Source: Helicoverpa zea (Eukaryota; Arthropoda; Insecta; Lepidoptera; Noctuidae). From it: a stretch of DNA of 64,000 bases. The DNA lies in NCBI RefSeq assembly GCF_022581195.2, contig NC_061473.1, positions 558,001 through 622,000 on the forward strand, read 5' to 3'. Position numbers and translations under genes: made by a program. Of this stretch, positions 1 through 9,147 are shown piece by piece (position 1 is the stretch's first letter; every line of letters starts with the position of its first letter). Below the pieces are notes generated by a model. The model was not told where the DNA came from, did no database searches, and worked only from the letters and a program-made list of their open reading frames with translations.

Positions 1-840
1 ATTTTTATGTAAGACATCGGAATTATTTGTAGTTATGATTTTTGCTGAAAGTTTGTTACCATTCCCGTTTCTATTCCATTATAAACCGTTATATTCAGTT
101 ACAAACACAGCCAAAACTGCCGTCTATACCTACAAATATTAAAAACTGAAAAGTTTATTTGCATACACGCAAATCTAGATCAGAAACTACTATCCCAATT
201 AGAAAAAATCTAACAGAGTTAGATAGACCATTTTCCAAAAAAACGCTTTATTATCAAACTGCTCGCAGTAGTTCCCAGAACGAAAGCACGGGTAAATAGC
301 TAGTCTTCTATAAATGCCTGAAGTATATAGTTCACGAAACCACAGCAAACAACTACTACCTAACTACATAAACAAGCTTTAACATACAGAAACTTTCTAA
401 GATGACATCCGCGTGTTCTCCCACGAAGTAATTATGATAATACTTCAAAAAGAAAAGGATGGAACGCTCCAACTCCGACGTGCACCCTATTAAAAGTTTT
501 ATTCCAAAGAACATAAGGACCAAAGTTCCGTGAGGTATTTTGCTTCAGTGAAGAATAGGAATCTTGAAAGTTTTAGATTTTTGCTTGCTTGTTAGCTTTG
601 TTAAAGGGCATTGATTTTATGACAGAAAGTGGATTACAAAAGACGAGTAGGTAATAGGTACTTATGTGATTTAAAAAAGAAAGACCTACTAAGTATAGCT
701 TTCAGATATCAACTAATATAATAAAGAGGAAACATTTTTAAGTTAGTTTCTATCCTAAAGGCTCCCAACTACTGAACTGATGTGAAAAATGTTTCACTGT
801 TGGAAAGCTTCACTATTCCTGAGTAACATGGAAAGAAGTA
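1..840. other. no gene seen
   Basis: AT-rich sequence with stops in all frames and no long ORF. I see only weak resemblance, near 290-305, to the end of the dispersed repeat called family D below. No RNA gene or promoter could be supported. Confidence 0.6.
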
Positions 841-903
841 TTTTATCCCGATTCGGGGAGTTGTTGCCACGGTACGCGGTTGAAACCGCAGAAAAACGGC
901 CAG
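841..903 (+). repeat. dispersed repeat family D, 3' end fragment
   Basis: This fragment has the run 'tatcccg ... ggtacgcggttgaaaccgc ... ggccagt' that recurs many times in the window as a 3'-terminal module ending in AGCTAGT or GGCTAGT. The best copies are at 53740-53937 and 56598-56808. I infer an RTE-type LINE or a SINE using its tail, common in Lepidoptera. Confidence 0.5.
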
Positions 904-1180
904 TAATCAATAAACAAAGCTATTATTTAAATCTTATCTCAATGAAACAATAAAAACCAAACCCCCATAAATCTAGGTAAGTACCATTATTCCGCCCAAA
1001 CATATGAATCTAATGATTCGTTCTAAGATGACAATATATGGGTGGTAATAGATGGGTGCTTAGATAATGCCATAACTCCAAGAAAACACCATAAAGCCAT
1101 GGCAGACAAAGACAAATCATCTCCCATTGTCTCCTCAAAGGAATCTTCCACATTTCTCCACACTTATGACACCATGATAC

Positions 1181-1214
1181 ACGTCATTACAGTGACGTCA
1201 TAACGGTGACGTTA
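1181..1214. promoter_or_regulatory. cluster of CRE-like palindromes
   Basis: A perfect TGACGTCA lies at 1193-1200, TGACGTTA at 1207-1214 and ACGTCATT at 1181-1188, three CREB/ATF-type cores within 34 bp. No adjacent promoter or gene was found, so function is speculative. Confidence 0.25.
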
Positions 1215-1394
1215 TATTGCGGGATAATCCACCATGATGAATACCACACATAACTTTGGTGTCTTTATTAATGTGTGAAGGTAAGTACAGACTAGGCGAT
1301 TTCTTTGCTAAAATAAACGAAGATCGTAGGTAGGATCAAAGCAATGGTTCCTGTGTAATGGTGTCCAAACCGGTTGTTGGGAATAGTGGCTGTT

Positions 1395-1571
1395 CCTTAA
1401 GAAGATCAGCCATGATATATAGTGCACAAGCATTTGCTTGGACACAGGTGCACTCCCTATTCCTTCACTCTCATAACCCGATGGGACGGCAATCCGACAC
1501 GACCGGGAGAGATCAGGCGCAGGACCGACATTTACGTGCTCTCCGATACTCGGGTGTAACAATCACCAACT
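1395..1571 (-). repeat. dispersed repeat family A, copy 1
   Basis: Read on the minus strand, this matches the copy at 4732-4950 over about 150 bp, including 'ttgccgtcccatcgggtta', 'gagagtgaagga' and 'caaatgcttgtgcacta'. Another copy is at 32238-32430. It is a widespread moth repeat, probably a SINE or other non-autonomous element. The class is not certain. Confidence 0.65.
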
Positions 1572-1629
1572 TACAGAGTTCAGTTTTCTGTGTTTTCTTT
1601 GTGAAAGTTTTCTTATTACCCATGATGCG

Positions 1630-1915
1630 ATTTTGACCTTATGCAAACCTGCGGGTTGTTCGAAAGAGATACCGCGGCTCTGGTACATAAAAGGCCTTGA
1701 CGGACCTTATGCCAACTACAGTGTACACGTATATTAAAACGCCTGTTACTGTTACTGCCTTTTTATCGTCCCACTGCTGGGCACAGGCCTCCTCTCACAT
1801 GGAAAAGGATTGAGCATTAATCACCACGCTTGCTCAATGCGGGTTGGTGATTTCAGACTATAGTCCAGGTTTCCTCAAGATGTTTTCCTTCACCTTTTTA
1901 TCAGCCAAAACGCCT
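1630..1915 (+). repeat. dispersed repeat family B, near full copy
   Basis: The block contains 'cgggttgttcgaaagagat', 'ggtacataaaaggcc', 'cccactgctgggcacaggc' and 'gcgggttggtgatttcaga' in order. Pieces recur rearranged at 15000-15190 and near 51795-51860. I recognise it as a common lepidopteran repeat. It has no coding capacity. Confidence 0.6.
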
Positions 1916-2147
1916 AGTCTGTACGAACCTTATGATGTACCATATAGACAAAATATTACATAGGTAGGTATATATGTAACTATGTATGTACACAAGTTTA
2001 TTAAGTAATAAAGGCAGAGGAATGTCAGTAAATATAATATTACCTTGTCGGGTAGAATAATTGAGTAGTTTATTTAATTATGTCGTGTATCATAAGAGCA
2101 TGTATCTACGCAAGAAAAACGTATCTATTTCAAACAGGCAGGTCATC

Positions 2148-2300
2148 ATCCTCCTCCGAGCCTTTTTTCCAACTATGTTGGGGTCGGCTTCCAGTCTCAC
2201 CTGATGTAGCTGAGTACCGCTTTACAAGGAGCGACTGCCCTATCTGACCTTCTCAACCCAGTTACCCGGGCAACCCAATACCCCTAGGTTAGACTAGTTG
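2148..2300 (+). repeat. dispersed repeat family C
   Basis: The repeat has 'gttggggtcggcttccagt', 'gctgagtaccg' and 'gcgactgccctatctgac'. Related copies occur at 20249, 39964, 41706 (-), 47036 (-), 52206 (-) and 52795. The opposite-strand copies end in a GATGAT run, as retroposon tails often do. Confidence 0.6.
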
Positions 2301-2340
2301 GTTGGTGGTTGGTAGGCAGGTATCATGATACGGAATTACG

Positions 2341-2391
2341 GAATTAAATATAAACAAATAATGTCGCGACACCTTTTTCATACACGGTCGG
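2341..2391 (-). mobile_element. SINE, 3' part (left of the LTR insertion)
   Basis: On the minus strand this continues the SINE whose tRNA-like head is at 8325-8547. Removing the LTR element and one GTCGG copy rejoins 'gggctaaccgac' to 'cgtgtatgaaaaagg', then an AT-rich tail. The junction reads as one uninterrupted SINE body, so this is the displaced 3' end. Confidence 0.65.
2387..2391. repeat. target site duplication GTCGG (left)
   Basis: GTCGG lies immediately before the TG of the 5' LTR and again at 8320-8324 immediately after the CA of the 3' LTR. A 5-bp duplication fits Ty3/gypsy integration. Confidence 0.9.
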
Positions 2392-2471
2392 TGTAGTGTA
2401 TGCAGGTACATGTGCATCATTGTATAGGTTATGTCATTATTATGACGCCTCGTGCGCATACGTCACTCGGT

Positions 2472-2505
2472 TATAAATACCGGATCGAGCGGTGGGGAGT
2501 CAGTC
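2472..2505 (+). promoter_or_regulatory. LTR core promoter: TATA box plus arthropod initiator
   Basis: TATAAATA lies at 2472-2479 and TCAGTC at 2500-2505. If the A at 2502 is +1, the TATA box starts at -30, the expected spacing for an insect promoter. The same pair occurs in the 3' LTR, with TATAAATA at 8213-8220. Confidence 0.75.
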
Positions 2506-2556
2506 GTTGTCAGACTGTCGACCTGTGTGGTGGTGCGTTGGCGAGTCGATTAACAT

Positions 2557-2562
2557 AATAAA
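2557..2562 (+). terminator. LTR polyadenylation signal AATAAA
   Basis: AATAAA lies about 55 bp downstream of the presumed start site and just before the LTR end. In the 3' LTR it is at 8298-8303. Its place after the start site is what an LTR R region requires. Confidence 0.65.
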
Positions 2563-2579
2563 ATGAGCGTACAATACAT

Positions 2580-2592
2580 TGGCGACGAGGAT
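2580..2592 (+). other. primer binding site, tRNA-Ser(GCT) type
   Basis: TGGCGACGAGGAT begins one base after the 5' LTR. It is complementary to the usual eukaryotic tRNA-Ser(GCT) 3' end, ATCCTCGTCGCCA, over 13 bases, from my knowledge of that tRNA. Mag-lineage Ty3/gypsy elements use tRNA-Ser. Confidence 0.75.
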
Positions 2593-3320
2593 AAAACCGT
2601 GAGTGTTTGGACCAACAGTTACCTATTATCTAATTTTTATAATTTTGAACTACCTATTAGTTCTGTGATCCAGAAAAATATTTGATATACAAGGTTATAC
2701 TAAATAATTTGTCCTATTCATGCCTATACCAAATTAATGTATGCTAAATAAGCTTTGACAACAAGTAACCTCTGACCGATGTTAATATTCAATCATATTA
2801 AAAAGAGCAAAAGGAAAGAAGGAAGGGAAGAGAGTAGAATGACAAAGTATACATAACTTTTATGTTCATGTATGTATCACCCGAATTGCAAACAAATTTT
2901 AACCTTTTTACGTAATTCTTTGTTTAAGTTTACCTTGTTACAATTCTAATGGAAGTAGCAATATTTATTGCAGGTGTTAATATTTATCAAATGAGTAATT
3001 AATAATACAAAATCATTACTTGGTGATCAGTTTACTCATTCTTAAACCTGCATCAAAGTTTATTCAATAATAGGCATTTATTGGAAGCAATATAAAGTTG
3101 CTGGTTGTTGAATTGTCGTCAAGACGACTTTAGCAGTGGTGGGATTTCCTAGAGGATATAATACAATAACCTATTTGCCTTATAATCAATTGTGTTTAAT
3201 AATTGTTGTGCTTGCATGCCAACAAGGCGGAATGTACACGGATCTTATTATGTTGTTTACAATCCTATTTTGTAAGTGCCTGCATTCTAAGCAAATAAAG
3301 ACCTATTCTATTCCAAAAAT

Positions 3321-3950
3321 TTGCTGGTCATTAAATTGACAGCTTGACGGTTAGCAGTAGTGTATATCTACTGGTCATTAGATTGACAGCTTGGCAGTTG
3401 GCAGTAGCGTGTATCTACTGGTCATTAGATTGACAGCTTGGCAGTTGGCAGTAGTGTGTTTCTACTGGTCATTAAATTGACAGCCTGATTGTTGGCAGTA
3501 GTCTATATCTACTGGTCATTGAATTGACAGCTTGATGGTTGGCAGTAGTGTGTATCTACTGGTCATTAAATTGACAGCCTGATTGTTGGCAGTAGTCTAT
3601 ATCTACTGGGCATTGAATTGACAGCTTGATGGTTGGCAGTAGTGTATATCTACTGGTCATTAAATTGACAGCTTGGCAGTTGGCAGTAGTCTATATCTAC
3701 TGGTCATTAAATTGACAGCTTGACAGTTGGCAGTAGTCTATATCTACTGGTCATTAAATTGACAGCTTGGCAGTTGGCAGTAGTCTATATCTACTGGTCA
3801 TTAAATTGACAGCTTGACAGTTGGCAGTAGTCTATATCTACTGGTCATTAAATTGACAGCTTGACAGTTGGCAGTAGTCTATATCTACTGGTCATTAAAT
3901 TGACAGCTTGACAGTTGGCAGTAGTCTATATCTACTGGTCATTCAATTGA
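3321..3950. repeat. 47-bp tandem array, 13.4 units, hairpin-bearing
   Basis: Units start at 3321, 3368, 3415, 3462, 3509 and so on to 3932, at exactly 47-bp steps with no indels. Each unit holds CAGTAG, a variable 7-base loop, CTACTG, then GTCATTAAATTGACAGC or a close variant. The stem arms are unchanged in all units while the loop varies (tctatat, tgtatat, cgtgtat, tgtgttt). The array lies inside the non-coding LTR element. Its function is unknown; a structured RNA region is one possibility. Confidence 0.95.
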
Positions 3951-4686
3951 CTGTACACGCATAAAATATCTGGCGATAGTTGTCAACTACTGCAACAACT
4001 AAATAGTAAATCTTGATAATTTTTATATTTTCTGTGCCCGGTGATTTGGATCATAAAAAGCTTCCAAACTTAACTTCTCAGAGTCTAGTCAACAACTTAT
4101 ACCTGCTATATTGTTCTGGTACTTAACTAACTTAATTCAAGTGCTTGCAATATAGAGGATATTACAAGAACAAACTGGTGGGTTATATACTCAACGGTTC
4201 TACAAATGACAAACATGTGCTAGGTATCTAGTTAAACAAACAGCACATTGAGGGACCGTAGTGGGTTGGCCATGGATGTTGAAGAACTCGCCCAGCTATA
4301 CTGGTATGTATTCACCTATGCACAACATCCAAGTCCATCAACACCTCTAGTGGGTTGCCTACCCATAATAGTGTTAATTATAACAGTTGCTCAGTCACCC
4401 TAGGTATAATTTCAATACTTTTACTTTATTTTGCTGTATTAAAGAGGTTGTTATACAACAGAGATATTCCAGAAGATACAGAACAGTAGAACAGCATACA
4501 AGCAGCAATACTAGCTGGAAAATGTGGATCAAAATTTTGGTATTCAATAGATAGAATCTTTGGTAAACATGCTAGCTCACAATTGTAATTTCAGTACTTT
4601 AGGTTGATATATAACTCTTAGATCAAAAGAATATGGAACTAAGCATTGGAGCAATCTGTGATTTATTTGACAATGCTACTTTATCT

Positions 4687-4960
4687 ACCCAACTGCCTCG
4701 TTGGTCTAGCTGTCGCAAGCGCGGCTGATGAGTTGGTGATTGATACACCCGTGCATCGGAAAGCACGTAAATGTCGGTCCTGCGCCTGATCTCTTTCCGG
4801 TCGTGTCGGATTGCCGTCCCATCGGGTTATGAGAGTGAAGGAACAGTGAGTGCACCTGTGTCTGCGCAAATGCTTGTGCACTATAATATGTCCTGCGCAG
4901 TTGGCTAATCCCCTTACGTGAGTACAGCCGCCGTAGCCGATAATCGGCTAGGAGGACATC
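4687..4960 (+). repeat. dispersed repeat family A, copy 2, with tRNA-like head
   Basis: Positions 4732-4950 match the minus-strand copy at 1395-1571. Just upstream, 4690-4730 reads 'gcctcgttggtctagctg ... gcaagcgcggc' with a pol III A-box-like TGGTCTAGCTG at 4702-4712, but no B box follows. The unit ends near GGAGGACATCATCATC. It may be a SINE or a fusion of two repeats. It lies inside the LTR element. Confidence 0.65.
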
Positions 4961-5446
4961 ATCATCATTTACCCAACTGGGCCTTCTCATCTGTGACAAA
5001 AAAATCTTTTAAGGATGATACCTGGAAGGAGTTCCAATGTAGATACTTACTCTGGGAACTGTCTAATGATGATTAGCTCATGGATGATTGTTGCAATCAA
5101 GTTCTCAAAAGTTGATGATTGCGTGTGCTTTTAAAACCTTCAAGATTCAGGCTTGAATGAATTTTAATTGGTATCTTAGCCTCTTTTTTATTGATTTACA
5201 TTGGTGTTTACAAATAGTTTAACAAAGTGGCCCTCATTATAATATTGTTATTTGCAAATTATGTTTTACAGTATTGCAGTACCAATAAGCAGTATAAGTA
5301 CATTGAGAGTTGTGGAAGAATATGCTTCCATAGGGGCGAATAACATAACCATATATGAACGTATATGAAATAGAATCCATTTATTGATCTCAAGTTAATA
5401 AATCATCACATTAATATATTCTTGAAGTGCACACCTACTTGTAATA

Positions 5447-5840
5447 CAAGCTGTTGATTTGCATCCGTGCCATATTCAAGGAGGTAATTATGCTAATGAT
5501 TCTCGACCCAAATCAATAAAAAAATTGGTACGTAATTTTTTTTCTTTAATTTTTTTTCGGAATTCCGTAAATGTCATCTAGCCTTATTTAAACTTGGCGC
5601 GTATGTTACTGGCGTTAAAACCGTGCTGCACCCTCACACAAACGCAAACACAAAGCATACGCAACGATCACTCATAAATTTCATTCATAAAATTGGATTA
5701 CTTCGGAAATATCACGACATTACAATGACAAAAAAAGCAGTGCATATTAGTTATTTCCCATCTACTGTAATTCCAATCAATTATTTACGTATTGTATGTC
5801 CTCCTCCTGAACTATGGCACAAATGCAAATCAACACCTTG
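5447..5840. mobile_element. MITE family T1, copy 1 (TA target site)
   Basis: The inverted termini of about 28 bp read CAAGCTGTTGATTTGCAT..GTGCCAT at the left and, reverse-complemented, CAAGGTGTTGATTTGCAT..GTGCCATA at the right. TA flanks both ends. The interior shares much sequence with 29369-29717, including 'accgtgctg' and 'cacaaacgcaaacacaaagc'. TA duplication suggests Tc1/mariner mobilisation. No transposase is present. It is nested in the LTR element. Confidence 0.8.
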
Positions 5841-6400
5841 TATAAAGTTGTGTAATTTCCTCAACCCATCCCATAAGATAAGATCCATATGGGTGGTGGG
5901 ATGGATATCTATTAACAAAATAATGTCTTGTGTCCATAGCGTTAGGGTTAATAATAATTGATCTTAGAACACCAATCTTAGGTTACCGTAAGACAATTGG
6001 ACTCGCACGAGAGGTAAAGAACTTTATCACTATTTACATTTATCGACATTTATTACTCTTTTGTGCTAATTAAACTACACAGTTGCGTCGACATTTGGTT
6101 AATAATAACTAAAATATTATTAAGTTCCTAAGTCCTACTGCAATATATAATCTGAGTAAGTGTTCCTTAAAGTATAGGAAGTAAAATTGCCCTTAGTCAC
6201 CAAATCGTTTAAAAATTTACTGGGGTGCTGTCCCTATAAAAGATAATAATATTTTTATATTCTGGTTGTCTAACTAAAACAACGTAGATAAAGTCAGCTG
6301 CAATAAAGGGTAAGCGCTTTTGAACGAAACTATAAACATACTTATGCAGCCAACTATACTTACATAAAAACAAAAAAAAATATTACGTTACCTATACGCG

Positions 6401-6516
6401 GTCATGAAATTGGAAAAGCGTAAAATATTAAAAATGGAAGCAGCACAAAGCTGATCATCAAATTGATGAGGTCAAGTATGACATGAGAGCAGCATAGCTG
6501 CTCATGAAATTGAGAT
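6401..6516. repeat. degenerate relative of the 47-bp hairpin unit
   Basis: The motif TCATNAAATTGA/G occurs at about 6402, 6455 and 6502, spaced 53 and 47 bp. The second and third are preceded by small inverted repeats (AGCAGC..AGCTGA and GCAGCATAGCTGC). Spacing and layout resemble the array at 3321-3950, so I infer common origin. Confidence 0.45.
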
Positions 6517-7319
6517 ATAGAATTAGAATCCCACATTTATCTATGTGTAGACAAATGTTTTAGAAAGGTTAGCGGTTGTTTTGCAAAAGGAAAATTGCAT
6601 CGACTAAAAAACTGTTTGTGAGCTGCTGTCACCTTGTTGAAAGGAAGAAGAGCATGAGTTGAGGGTCAGGGACTCTTCTATTTTATGGTGATGCAGAATG
6701 TCACAGCTTCAAAATATATAGTGCAAAGTTAGTGACACCTGTTAAAGTGCGTTCGTTGCATAATATGGTTCTAATTAGTTAAAATCTGATTCGTAATGTT
6801 ACTTTACACCTTAGTTATAATCAATATGTAACCATGACACTAAAAAGCTTACCATCAAAGCATAATAATTCTTTGACTACTTAAATTTTTGAAAACCACA
6901 TTAGGAAAAGCAAACAAACATTACAGAACGCAATGTCCGGTGATAATAGTGTTCTTGGATGCCTAACCGAAATATAAGTATTCCTATCGCACTATTATAT
7001 GCAGTATGGTATTCATATGTTGGGTGTTGAATGCTAAGAAGCTTACAGTTTCTTGACTAGATATTGGACATACATTGATGTAGGGTATTTAAAGCCTATA
7101 TCAGAATTTCAGCGAGTGTACTAGCAGAAACGTGCAAAGTACCAGCGCTGATCAATAGGGTTGAAGACCAGATTGTTTGTTACATTGCTGAGATAATGAT
7201 AGGCTTTGATATTCCACTCTCAAATTAAAAACTACATATTACCAAAATTAGTTGAGTTAGCATTCTCTTGCTTACAAGGCACACAAAGTACTTAACTCGT
7301 ACATAGAACTACAATTTAA

Positions 7320-7486
7320 ACCATTAAATTGGAGACAAAGTATGTGGTCACCATTAAATGGGTGACAAAGTATGGAGTCACCATTAAATTGGAGACAAAG
7401 TATGTGGTCACCATTAAATGGGTGACAAAGTATATGGTCATCATCAAATTGGAAACAGTCCATCTAGGTCACCATTCAATTGGGAC
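7320..7486. repeat. 30-bp tandem array with alternating (60-bp) units
   Basis: Four 30-bp units start at 7320, 7350, 7380 and 7410, with two decayed units after 7440. They alternate ATTAAATTGGAGAC with ATTAAATGGGTGAC, giving a 60-bp higher-order repeat. The core (TCAC)CATTAAATTG echoes the 47-bp array in the same element. The open frames it creates are artefacts of a period divisible by three. Confidence 0.9.
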
Positions 7487-7882
7487 GATCTTATGTGATT
7501 ACTTTCCTCGTACGGCTCGTACGGTTTTGAATGAGTGAAAAGCATTGATGAGGTACCCTAATGCCGATCTTTTACCTTGGAACAATGCATTCTGTATCAG
7601 TTTTAAGTGAAGTCGAACCAAGCAAGATGAGTGCTCATTATCTGAAGGTACAGCAATATTTGAGATTTGCTTGATTTCACATGGACTGATTGGCGGGATG
7701 TCTGCCAAATGGACGGATCATCTCTAGTGTAGATATAATACAGGGCCGGAACAGCGGCTACAAAACCTGAAGTTAAACTTGCCGGCCTGATATCGCTGCT
7801 ACGAATTTGTCTTGTTGAGCCTGAAGCAGATGCTGGTATGTTACCGTCTGCAAAGGGACGGATTTTTATTTATGTTTATTTC

Positions 7883-7910
7883 ACAAGGGAAGGGATGTAG
7901 TGTCCCGCAG
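7883..7910 (+). repeat. possible relict purine tract / LTR start
   Basis: ACAAGGGAAGGGATGTAGTG is followed by TCCCGCAG and closely resembles the true purine-tract/LTR junction at 8121-8145. It may be a leftover of an earlier 3' LTR or a chance match. Confidence 0.35.
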
Positions 7911-8122
7911 TATCACCGATATCTGTCGTCTCCTTAAATGGAAAGGGAAATGAAATGGAAACGGAACAAAGTAAATCAGTTTGATGGCAGTGTGATCGGT
8001 GGACTGATCTGATAGCGTGGTTTTGTTGTGCTGCAGGTGTTTGATAGATCTTTAAGAAATTACCAAAATATTTATGAGTTTGATTGTTGAACTTTTTGAA
8101 ACAAGGTTAAAATCAAAACAAC

Positions 8123-8132
8123 AAGGGAGAGA
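8123..8132 (+). other. polypurine tract
   Basis: AAGGGAGAGA directly abuts the TG of the 3' LTR, the position required for plus-strand priming. Confidence 0.7.
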
Positions 8133-8319
8133 TGTAGTGTATGCAGGTACATGTGCATCATTGTATAGGTTATGTCATTATTATGACGCCTCGTGCGCAT
8201 ACGTCACTCGGTTATAAATACCGGATCGAGCGGTGGGGAGTCAGTCGTTGTCAGACTGTCGACCTGTGTGGTGGTGCGTTGGCGAGTCGATTAACATAAT
8301 AAAATGAGCGTACAATACA
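8133..8319 (+). repeat. 3' LTR
   Basis: This is the 187-bp partner of 2392-2578, with no difference seen by eye. TATAAATA is at 8213-8220 and AATAAA at 8298-8303. GTCGG follows at 8320-8324. Confidence 0.92.
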
Positions 8320-8324
8320 GTCGG
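8320..8324. repeat. target site duplication GTCGG (right)
   Basis: This is the partner of 2387-2391. Confidence 0.9.
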
Positions 8325-8547
8325 TTAGCCCCATGGTAAGTTATTAATTAACTTGTGTTATGGGTGCTAACACAACTGATAAACTACATATAGCTACATA
8401 TATACATATTTATAAATACATATTGTAACACCCAGACCACGGCCAACAAGCATGCTCATCACACAAATGTCGACCGAACCGGGGATCGAACCCGGGAACT
8501 CAGGTTCGGCAGTCCGGCATGGTGACCATTGCGCCATCGAGGTCGTC
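8325..8547 (-). mobile_element. tRNA-derived SINE, 5' part
   Basis: On the minus strand the element starts GACGACCTCGATGGCGCAAT. The A box TGGCGCAATGG is at 8526-8536 and the B box GGTTCGATCCC at 8482-8492, both matching pol III consensus. The body continues through 'gccgtggtctgggtgtta' and an ATGTATTTATAAATATG-rich stretch. The LTR element interrupts it after GGGGCTAACCGAC, and the 3' end is at 2341-2391. I recognise the head and body as a noctuid-type SINE. Confidence 0.85.
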
Positions 8548-9089
8548 AATGATAAATTTGTTATATGAAAGAGTAACGCTTAATGCATTTGGATATGCAT
8601 AAATGCCAATTCCACGGTCTACTCAAAACATACCTAATACATCTGCGATCAGCAAAAATACCAAAATAAATTAATCATCATAATTTCCAATAGACCCAAG
8701 CTCTCCAAAGTTTGAAATTGGTATTCCACAATTTATTAAACACAATACCCTCTTACAATGAAAAACATAATACCACTTTACATTGAAATCGGCTCACCAT
8801 TACAAAGTGGGAACAAAAATCCGCGGGTCAGATGACAATACAGTCACTTGTTAAGAAGTACCACTTCAGACGATGTTGTAAGGTCAAATTGTTATGTCAC
8901 TTTGCCTTTGGAATAAAGTCAATAACTTTATTTTACACGAATATTACAAAGCTGATGTTTGAAAGATTGTTTGAACGCGTTTTTATTGAGACCAACTGGA
9001 TAGATTTGATAAAATATTTCATCGTTGCAAAGTCTTGTCACATTTTTATTCGCATTGATAATTTTCTGAGCAAGGTTATATTAAACGGT

Positions 9090-9147
9090 AGCTGTCGTCA
9101 GTGGTTTCACCCGCGTTCGATTTTCTACCCGTATTTAGACCACGGAA
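9090..9147 (-). repeat. dispersed repeat family D fragment
   Basis: The reverse complement ends 'gcgggtgaaaccactgac..agct', the usual 3' module of family D. Confidence 0.5.

Larger units (their letters stand above)
2392..2578 (+). repeat. 5' LTR
   Basis: The LTR starts TGTAGTGTATGC and ends GAGCGTACAATACA. Its 187 bp match 8133-8319 base for base on visual comparison. It contains a TATA box, an initiator and an AATAAA signal. Confidence 0.92.
2392..8319 (+). mobile_element. non-autonomous LTR retrotransposon (LARD-like, Ty3/gypsy Mag-type signals)
   Basis: The element is 5.9 kb and is bounded by two 187-bp TG...CA direct repeats that I read as identical, with a GTCGG target duplication. It has a primer site for tRNA-Ser next to the 5' LTR and a purine tract before the 3' LTR. 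The 5.5-kb interior has no gag, protease, RT or integrase frame, only short spurious ORFs. The interior carries a 47-bp array (3321-3950), a family A repeat, a TA-flanked MITE (5447-5840), a degenerate hairpin array near 6.4 kb and a 30-bp array (7320-7486). Identical LTRs imply recent insertion, so an autonomous relative must have supplied the proteins. Mag affinity is inferred only from the tRNA-Ser primer site. Confidence 0.85.

Noticed and set aside
3321..3950. CRISPR array
   Set aside because: The 47-bp units are contiguous with no unique spacers, in a eukaryotic LTR element. It is a tandem repeat.
4681..4999. ORFs of 66 and 97 residues on the minus strand
   Set aside because: They overlap a dispersed family A repeat, and equivalent ORFs appear at the other copies because the DNA is repeated.
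7272..7538. ORFs on both strands across the 30-bp array
   Set aside because: The period is a multiple of three, so open frames arise automatically. Not a repeat protein.
8325..8547. Functional tRNA gene on the minus strand (good A and B boxes)
   Set aside because: The head runs on into a long AT-rich body and continues beyond the LTR insertion. It is a SINE head, and the acceptor stem does not close.
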